Positions 4,836 through 9,356 of a stretch of 9,356 nt of DNA are shown here, piece by piece. The first letter of the stretch is position 1; every line of letters begins with the position of its first letter. Both the position numbers and the translations under genes were made by a program. Source of the stretch: DASUTW01 sp035513995 (GTDB lineage: Bacteria; Actinomycetota; UBA4738; CALAEC01); NCBI GenBank assembly GCA_035513995.1, contig DATKBL010000203.1, positions 1 through 9,356 of the forward strand, given 5' to 3'. Below the pieces are notes generated by a model. The model saw only the letters and a program-made list of their open reading frames with translations. It searched no databases and had not been told where the DNA came from.

Positions 4836-5857
4836 CCGACGAACCCGTGGACCTGACCGACGACCGCCTGGTGGACGCGGCCGACGTCGACCCGGAGTTC
4901 GACGCCGCTCTCCGCCCGAGGACCCTGGACGAGTTCGTCGGGCAGGAGCGGATCAAGGAGCAGCTCGCGCTGCTGATCGCCGGGGCCCGCGAGCGCGGCG
5001 AGCCCGTCGACCACGTGCTGTTCTCGGGGCCGCCCGGGCTGGGGAAGACCACGCTGGCCGGGATCCTGGCCAACGAGATGGGCGTCGCGCTCCGGCAGAC
5101 CTCCGGACCGGCGCTCGAGCGCACGGCCGACCTCGCCGCGATCCTGACCAACCTCGACGAGCAGGACGTGCTGTTCGTGGACGAGGTGCACCGGATGCCG
5201 CGTGCCGTCGAGGAGGTGATGTATCCCGCGCTCGAGGAGTTCAAGCTCGACGTCGTGATCGGGAAGGGGCCGAGCGCCCGCACGATCCGCCTCGAGCTCC
5301 CGCGGTTCACCCTCGTGGCGGCGACCACGCGCCCGGGGCTGATCACCCTGCCCCTCCGCGAGCGCTTCGGCTTCTCGCCGCGGCTCGAGTACTACGGCGA
5401 GGGCGACCTGGCGAAGGTCGTGGCCCGGTCGGCCGGCATCCTCGAGGTGGAGGTGGACGCCCCCGGGGCCGACGAGATCGCGACCCGGGCCCGCGGCACG
5501 CCCCGCATCGCGAACCGACTTCTCAAGCGCGTCCGCGACTACGCTCAGGTGCGGGCGGACGGGCGGATCGATCGCGAGATCGCGTGCGACGCCCTGGCGC
5601 TCTTCGAGGTGGACGAGCGCGGCCTGGACCGCGTCGATACGCTGATCCTGACCGCGATGATCGAGCGGTTCGGCGGAGGCCCGGTCGGGCTCTCCACCCT
5701 CTCGGCGGCGGTGGGCGAGGACGCCGGCACGCTCGAGGACGTCTACGAGCCCTACCTGCTCCAGGCGGGGTTCATCCAGCGGACCCCTCGCGGAAGGATC
5801 GTCACCGAGATGGCCCGCCGCCACCTCGGGATGCCGGTCGACGGCCGCCTCGTCTAG
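4832..5857 (+). CDS. ruvB: Holliday junction branch migration ATPase RuvB
   Basis: This hexameric AAA+ motor pulls DNA through the RuvA-bound junction. The 341-residue protein has Walker A GPPGLGKTT (66-74), Walker B with DEVH (117-120), sensor 1 AATTRPG (163-169), the LRERFG segment (175-180) holding the arginine finger, and sensor 2 GTPRIANRLL (222-231). The C-terminal winged helix includes GGPVGLSTLSAAVGED. The N-terminal LRPRTLDEFVGQ is canonical. A family motif usually read LTSPLR.RFG is ITLPLRERFG here, a mild change. It overlaps ruvA by 4 bases (ATGA) with GGAG 7 bases upstream of the ATG. It is last in the ruv group, ending at TAG 5855-5857, 78 bases before yajC. Very sure. Confidence 0.98.
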   Translation: MTDEPVDLTDDRLVDAADVDPEFDAALRPRTLDEFVGQERIKEQLALLIAGARERGEPVDHVLFSGPPGLGKTTLAGILANEMGVALRQTSGPALERTADLAAILTNLDEQDVLFVDEVHRMPRAVEEVMYPALEEFKLDVVIGKGPSARTIRLELPRFTLVAATTRPGLITLPLRERFGFSPRLEYYGEGDLAKVVARSAGILEVEVDAPGADEIATRARGTPRIANRLLKRVRDYAQVRADGRIDREIACDALALFEVDERGLDRVDTLILTAMIERFGGGPVGLSTLSAAVGEDAGTLEDVYEPYLLQAGFIQRTPRGRIVTEMARRHLGMPVDGRLV

Positions 5858-5878
5858 GCGAGTCGACCCGAGGTTGGA

Positions 5879-5884
5879 TAGAAT
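5879..5884 (+). promoter_or_regulatory. Candidate -10 box for the yajC-secDF unit
   Basis: TAGAAT is close to the TATAAT consensus and lies in the only gap between ruvB and yajC. The start point would be near 5891, giving a leader of about 45 bases that contains the hairpin at 5899-5915. No clear -35 exists at 16-18 bases upstream (that sequence overlaps the ruvB stop). Confidence 0.5.
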
Positions 5885-5898
5885 CGGCCGCAGTCCAC

Positions 5899-5920
5899 CG
5901 GCGGCGCGGCCGCCGTTTTT
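5899..5920 (+). terminator. Rho-independent terminator-like hairpin with T-run, ahead of yajC
   Basis: CGGCGGC (5899-5905), a 3-base loop and GCCGCCG (5909-5915) form a perfect 7-bp GC stem followed at once by TTTTT (5916-5920) and CTT. It could end ruvCAB transcripts. Because a -10 box lies upstream of it, it may also act inside the yajC leader as an attenuator. An alternative pairing of 5885-5891 (CGGCCGC) with 5906-5912 (GCGGCCG) would break this stem. Confidence 0.6.
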
Positions 5921-5923
5921 CTT

Positions 5924-5928
5924 GGAGG
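5924..5928 (+). promoter_or_regulatory. Ribosome binding site of yajC
   Basis: GGAGG lies 7 bases before ATG 5936 and starts 3 bases after the T-run of the hairpin, so folding or termination there would directly affect yajC expression. Confidence 0.75.
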
Positions 5929-5935
5929 CTGACAC

Positions 5936-6259
5936 ATGACATCCCTACCTCTCGCTCAGGCCGGCGGCCAGGGGAACGTGACGTTCCTCATCTCCCTCGT
6001 GCTGCTGGTCGCGATCTTCTACTTCCTCCTGATCCGCCCCCAGCAGCGCAGGATGCGGCAGCAGCGCCAGCTCGTGGACAGCCTCGCCGTGGGGGATGAG
6101 GTCATCACGATCGGCGGCCTGTTCGGCAGGATCATGGAGATGGACGAGGAGTCGGTGACCGTCGAGATCTCCCCGGGCACGCAGGTGCGCTTCGTGAAGA
6201 ACGCGATCGCGCGGCGCCTGACTCTCGACGAGCCGGATGAAGGGATCGTCGAGGAGTGA
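5936..6259 (+). CDS. yajC: Preprotein translocase subunit YajC
   Basis: This small single-span membrane protein associates with SecDF and the SecYEG translocase. It has 107 residues: a short outside N-terminus, one hydrophobic segment at about 16-33 (TFLISLVLLVAIFYFLLI), the family hallmark RPQQRRMRQQ directly after it, and a cytoplasmic domain with VGDEVITIGGLFGRIMEMDEESVTVEISPG and an acidic tail. Length and motif order are normal. ATG 5936 has a good GGAGG. Its stop overlaps the next gene by 4 bases (GTGA), so it heads the yajC-HD-secD-secF unit. YajC is not essential in E. coli and its precise role is unsettled. Very sure of the family. Confidence 0.96.
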   Translation: MTSLPLAQAGGQGNVTFLISLVLLVAIFYFLLIRPQQRRMRQQRQLVDSLAVGDEVITIGGLFGRIMEMDEESVTVEISPGTQVRFVKNAIARRLTLDEPDEGIVEE

Positions 6260-7005
6260 GCGACCGCAAGGCCCGCCGGGAGGCCGCCGAGTCGGGCGCC
6301 AAGCGAGACGCCGCCTCGCGCCGGGAAGGGGCGGTGCCCGCCGAGGTCTCGATCACGCTCGAGGAGGTCCAGGAGCATCCGGTCCTGTCGGCCTTCATCG
6401 CCCAGGCCGACCGTCAGATGGACGGGATGGGGTTCACCGAGCACGGGTTCCGCCACGCCAAGCTGACGGGGCGGATCGCCTACAACGTGCTGGACCGTCT
6501 CGCCTACGACGCCCGGACGGCGACCCTCGGGTCGGTGGCGGGGTACCTCCACGACATCGGGAACTGCGTCTCGCGGACCGACCACGGACAGACCGGGGCG
6601 GTCCTCGTAAACCATCTGCTGGGCGACAGGGTGGCGGCCTCCGACCTCGCCGTGGTGATGGGTGCGATCGGGAACCACGAGGAGCAGTACGGTCACGCGG
6701 TGGGGCCGGTGGCGGCCGCGGTCATCCTGGCCGACAAGTCCGACGTCCACCGCTCGCGCGTCCGCAAGGCCGATCAGATCGAGTTCGACATCCACGATCG
6801 GGTCAACTACGCGGTTGAGGAGTCGTTCCTGCGGGTCGACTCCGACGCGGGGACGATCACCCTGGAGCTCACGATCGATACCTCGATCAGCCATGTGATG
6901 GAGTACTTCGAGATCTTCCTCGACCGGATGGCGATGTGCCGCAGGGCCGCCGAGGAGCTCGACTGCCGGTTCCGCGTCGTGATCAACGAGACCGAAGTTC
7001 TTTGA
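6256..7005 (+). CDS. HD-domain metal-dependent phosphohydrolase in the sec operon
   Basis: The 249-residue protein has a clear HD fold: His67 in HGFRHAKLTGR, His99-Asp100 in GYLHDIGN, His110 in DHGQTGA, His120, His141 in IGNHEEQYG, and Asp160 in ILADKSDVHRSRVR. HD enzymes of this type hydrolyse phosphate esters such as nucleotides or cyclic nucleotides; the substrate here is unknown. The C-terminal part (about 170-249) carries a small alpha/beta region ending FRVVINETEVL. No membrane segment is seen. Similar HD proteins occur next to secD in some Firmicutes, from memory. GTG 6256 overlaps the yajC stop by 4 bases. The first 30 residues are a charged Arg/Lys/Glu/Ala stretch outside the fold, so GTG 6334 (with GGGAAGG just upstream) is an alternative start. 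secD follows after one base. HD call very sure; role unknown. Confidence 0.9.
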   Translation: MSDRKARREAAESGAKRDAASRREGAVPAEVSITLEEVQEHPVLSAFIAQADRQMDGMGFTEHGFRHAKLTGRIAYNVLDRLAYDARTATLGSVAGYLHDIGNCVSRTDHGQTGAVLVNHLLGDRVAASDLAVVMGAIGNHEEQYGHAVGPVAAAVILADKSDVHRSRVRKADQIEFDIHDRVNYAVEESFLRVDSDAGTITLELTIDTSISHVMEYFEIFLDRMAMCRRAAEELDCRFRVVINETEVL

Positions 7006-7006
7006 T

Positions 7007-8446
7007 GTGAAGGGCGCCGGGCGGTACGTCGCCTCGGTGGCGGTCGTCACCTCGCTGGCGGTGGCGGCGGTCCTGGGGTTCTCCTTGGCGAACCTGCGCC
7101 CGCTGCTCGGCCTGGACCTCGTGGGCGGCGTCTCGGTCGTGCTCACCGCGCCCGAGGGCACCGACACCGACGTGGTCGACCGGACGCTGGAGACGATCCG
7201 CTCGAGGGTGGACGCCTTCGGGGTGGGCGAGCCCGACATCACCCGGCAGGGCGACCTGAACATCCAGGTCCAGATCCCCGCGGTCGAGACGGGGACCGGC
7301 GACCGGCAGCAGCGGCTGCTCGAGCTGGTCGGACGGACCGCCCAGCTCCAGTTCCGGATCGTCGAGGAGGTCCTCGTGCCGGGGACGCCGGCGTACGACG
7401 AGGCCGAGCCGACCGACGATCCGCCGGAGGACGAGGAGGTCGTGCTGGCCGGCACCGACGGGTCGCTGGCCGCCGACGTCCCCGTGGAGGAACGCCCGAC
7501 GCTGTACCGCCTGGGTGAGACGCTGATGACGGGGGAGCGGCTCACGCGGGCCGAGGCCACGATCGACCCGGCCGCCACGGGCACGGAGGGCGGATGGCAG
7601 GTCAACTTCGAGCTCGACGGCGAGGGCTCCCGCCTCTTCCAGACGATCACTCGCCAGAACGTGGGACGGGGGCTCGCCATCGTCCTCGACCAGCGGGTGG
7701 AGTCGGCCCCGACGATCCAGGACGAGATCCCGGGAGGCTCGGGGGTGATCACCGGCAACTTCGCGGAGCAGGAGGCTCGGGACCTGGCCACCGTGCTGAA
7801 GACCGGTGCCCTGCCCGTCGAGCTCGAGCCCTCGCAGGTCCTGACGGTGAGCCCGACGCTCGGACAGGAGTCGCTCGAGCAGGGTCTCTATGCGGCGATC
7901 GTGGGGCTGATCCTGCTAGCCCTGTACCTCTTCTTCTACTACCGGCTCCTGGGGATCGTGACCTGGGTGGGGATGGCGATCTGGAGCATCTTCGCTCTGG
8001 CCCTCGTGTCGCTGGCCGGCTCGTCGTTCGGCTACACCCTCAGCCTGGCGGGCGTGGCGGGGCTCGTCGTCTCGCTGGGGATCACCGCCGACTCGTACAT
8101 CGTCTTCTACGAGCGGCTGAAGGACGAGGTCCGGCACGGCAAGACGCCCCGCTCCGCCGTCGTGCCGGCCTTCCGCCGCGCGTGGCGGACGATCGTCGCG
8201 GCGGACATCGTGACGATCATGGCCGCGGTCGTGCTGTACCTCCTGGCGATCGGCTCGGTCCGCGGGTTCGCCCTCACGCTGGGGCTGGCCACCGCCCTCG
8301 ACATGTTCGTCGTCTACTTCTTCAAGCGGCCGGCGGTGTACCTGATCGCCCGGAGCCGCCGCCTGTCGGAGGCACGGGGTCTCGGCCTCCGGAGCGGCGT
8401 GGCCATGGACCCCGAGCCGGCCCCGGTCCGCGGAGGCGCCCGGTGA
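7007..8446 (+). CDS. secD: Protein translocase subunit SecD
   Basis: This RND-type membrane protein uses the proton gradient with SecF to complete protein export. The 479 residues give a first membrane helix (about 8-27), LGLDLVGG (34-41), and the large extracytoplasmic P1 domain with RVDAFGVGEP (67-76) and LKTGALPVELE (264-274), then five more helices to about 437. The proton-path aspartate is Asp362 in GITADSYIVFYERL; most bacteria have a G-x-AVDANV-type sequence here and the TADS form is typical of Actinobacteria. P1 contains an acidic linker (about 130-145). At 479 residues it is shorter than E. coli SecD (615). GTG 7007 starts one base after the HD stop, with no clear Shine-Dalgarno, so it probably relies on coupling. 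It overlaps secF by 4 bases. Very sure. Confidence 0.97.
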   Translation: MKGAGRYVASVAVVTSLAVAAVLGFSLANLRPLLGLDLVGGVSVVLTAPEGTDTDVVDRTLETIRSRVDAFGVGEPDITRQGDLNIQVQIPAVETGTGDRQQRLLELVGRTAQLQFRIVEEVLVPGTPAYDEAEPTDDPPEDEEVVLAGTDGSLAADVPVEERPTLYRLGETLMTGERLTRAEATIDPAATGTEGGWQVNFELDGEGSRLFQTITRQNVGRGLAIVLDQRVESAPTIQDEIPGGSGVITGNFAEQEARDLATVLKTGALPVELEPSQVLTVSPTLGQESLEQGLYAAIVGLILLALYLFFYYRLLGIVTWVGMAIWSIFALALVSLAGSSFGYTLSLAGVAGLVVSLGITADSYIVFYERLKDEVRHGKTPRSAVVPAFRRAWRTIVAADIVTIMAAVVLYLLAIGSVRGFALTLGLATALDMFVVYFFKRPAVYLIARSRRLSEARGLGLRSGVAMDPEPAPVRGGAR

Positions 8447-9356
8447 GCGTGCGGAGCCTCGTCTCGCGCTTCCGGGGCCACGAGGAGTTCCACGTGGACT
8501 TCATGGGGCGGCGCCGCCTGTGGCTCGCGATCTCGGGCGGCGCGATCCTCGTGTCGCTGTTGGCGATCCTGGTGCTGAAGCTGAACTTCGGTATCGACTT
8601 CCGGGGCGGCGCCCAGCTCACCTACCCCAACCCGACCGGGGTCACGGCCCAGGAGGTGCGTGAGGAGCTGGCCGACCTCGGCCGGAGCGACGCCGTGGTG
8701 CAGCTCGTGAACGACGACACCGAGATCACCGTCCGGACCGACGCCCTGGGCGCCGATCGGGACGAGGTGGTCGAGGCTCTGGCCGAGCAGGCAGGCGTCG
8801 AGCCGGCGCAGATCAACGTGGACGAGGTGGGGCCCAAGTGGGGCCAGCAGATCTCGGGCAAGGCCCTCCAGGGGCTCCTGATCTTCCTGGTCCTGGTCAG
8901 CCTGTACATCTCGATGCGGTTCGAATGGAAGATGGCCGTCTCGGCCATCGTGGCGCTCGTCCACGACCTGGCGATCACGGCCGGCGTCTACGCGCTGATC
9001 GGCCGGGAGGTCACCCCCGAGACCGTGATCGCGTTGCTCACGATCCTGGGGTACTCGCTCTACGACACGGTCGTGATCTTCGACAAGATCCAGGAGAACG
9101 CCGAGGCGCCCGGGCTGGTCCAACGGGAGACCTTCTCCGGGGCGGTCAACATATCGCTGAACCAGGTGCTGATGCGGTCGGTCAACACCTCGCTGACCAG
9201 TCTGCTCCCCGTGGGAGCGCTCCTCCTTCTGGGAGGGGAGACCCTGAAGAACTTCGCCTTCGCGCTGTTCGTGGGGATGGCGGTGGGGACCTACTCGTCG
9301 ATCTTCGTGGCGGCGCCCGTCTTCACCTGGCTGAAGGAGCGTGAGCCCAAGATGGC
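8443..9356 (+). CDS. secF: Protein translocase subunit SecF (3' end outside window)
   Basis: The frame runs from GTG 8443 to the window end without a stop: 304 whole codons, MSVRSLVSRF to EREPKM plus one. SecF pairs with SecD to form the proton-driven export motor. Visible parts are the first helix (about 27-46), NFGIDFRGGAQL with FGIDFRGG at 49-56, the small P4 domain, VGPKWG (129-134), and five further helices. Asp208 in GYSLYDTVVIFDKIQEN and Arg245 in QVLMRSVNTSLTSLL match the E. coli SecF Asp213 and Arg247 of the proton path; the loop between them is 3 residues longer here. All six helices appear present, so only the cytoplasmic tail should be missing. The start overlaps the secD stop (GTGA), and GGAGG at about 8431-8435 lies 7 bases upstream. 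Very sure. Confidence 0.96.
   Translation, partial: MSVRSLVSRFRGHEEFHVDFMGRRRLWLAISGGAILVSLLAILVLKLNFGIDFRGGAQLTYPNPTGVTAQEVREELADLGRSDAVVQLVNDDTEITVRTDALGADRDEVVEALAEQAGVEPAQINVDEVGPKWGQQISGKALQGLLIFLVLVSLYISMRFEWKMAVSAIVALVHDLAITAGVYALIGREVTPETVIALLTILGYSLYDTVVIFDKIQENAEAPGLVQRETFSGAVNISLNQVLMRSVNTSLTSLLPVGALLLLGGETLKNFAFALFVGMAVGTYSSIFVAAPVFTWLKEREPKM

Noticed and set aside
4319..5935. Long open minus-strand frame opposite ruvA and ruvB
   Set aside because: It mirrors the codon pattern of the real genes and has compositionally biased, domain-free translation. It is a shadow.
6019..7791. Open minus-strand frame opposite yajC, the HD gene and secD
   Set aside because: Ser/Arg/Pro-rich translation with no motif; overlaps three well-identified + strand genes.

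Overview
The window is a stretch of bacterial core chromosome, very GC-rich (roughly 70% by eye, not counted) with strong G/C at third codon positions. The order pdxS - pdxT - yebC - ruvC - ruvA - ruvB - yajC - secD - secF is the arrangement typical of Actinobacteria (Mycobacterium has the same backbone). SecD carries the actinobacterial-type GITADS variant of the proton-path motif. Leaderless-looking starts behind TANNNT -10 boxes and many GTG/TTG starts also fit. The compact SecD, the upstream DUF3048 gene and the HD protein between yajC and secD suggest a less-studied actinobacterial lineage rather than a well-known genus; that is inference.

Layout. 1-381: 3' part of a DUF3048 (YerB-like) gene. 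450-1337: pdxS. 1341-1904: a four-helix membrane protein made of two copies of a two-helix unit, whose natural reading frame is cut by an in-frame TAG at 1398-1400. 1901-2281 (minus): a VOC/glyoxalase-fold protein whose stop codon interlocks with that of the membrane protein. 2282-2389: a divergent promoter region with a dyad. 2390-3696: pdxT-yebC, overlapping by one base. 3697-3750: a short gap with the best promoter in the window, placed so that ruvC would be leaderless. 3751-5857: ruvC-ruvA-ruvB, each pair overlapping by 4 bases. 5858-5935: a -10 box and a terminator-like hairpin with a T-run, ahead of yajC. 5936-9356: yajC, an HD-domain phosphohydrolase, secD and secF (cut by the window end), all tightly coupled.

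How the genes work together. PdxS and PdxT form the ribose-5-phosphate-dependent pyridoxal phosphate synthase. Here they are separated by two unrelated genes, one on the opposite strand, so they must be transcribed separately. YebC is a translation or transcription factor, and RuvABC resolve Holliday junctions. YajC, SecD and SecF form the accessory complex of the Sec translocase, with an HD hydrolase embedded in the same transcription unit.

I do not see a new defence, mobile or biosynthetic system. The points most worth checking are the interrupted membrane protein, the attenuator-like leader of the sec genes, and the HD protein inside the sec operon. No RNA genes, mobile elements or CRISPR arrays were seen, and no gene-free stretch exceeds 300 bases.
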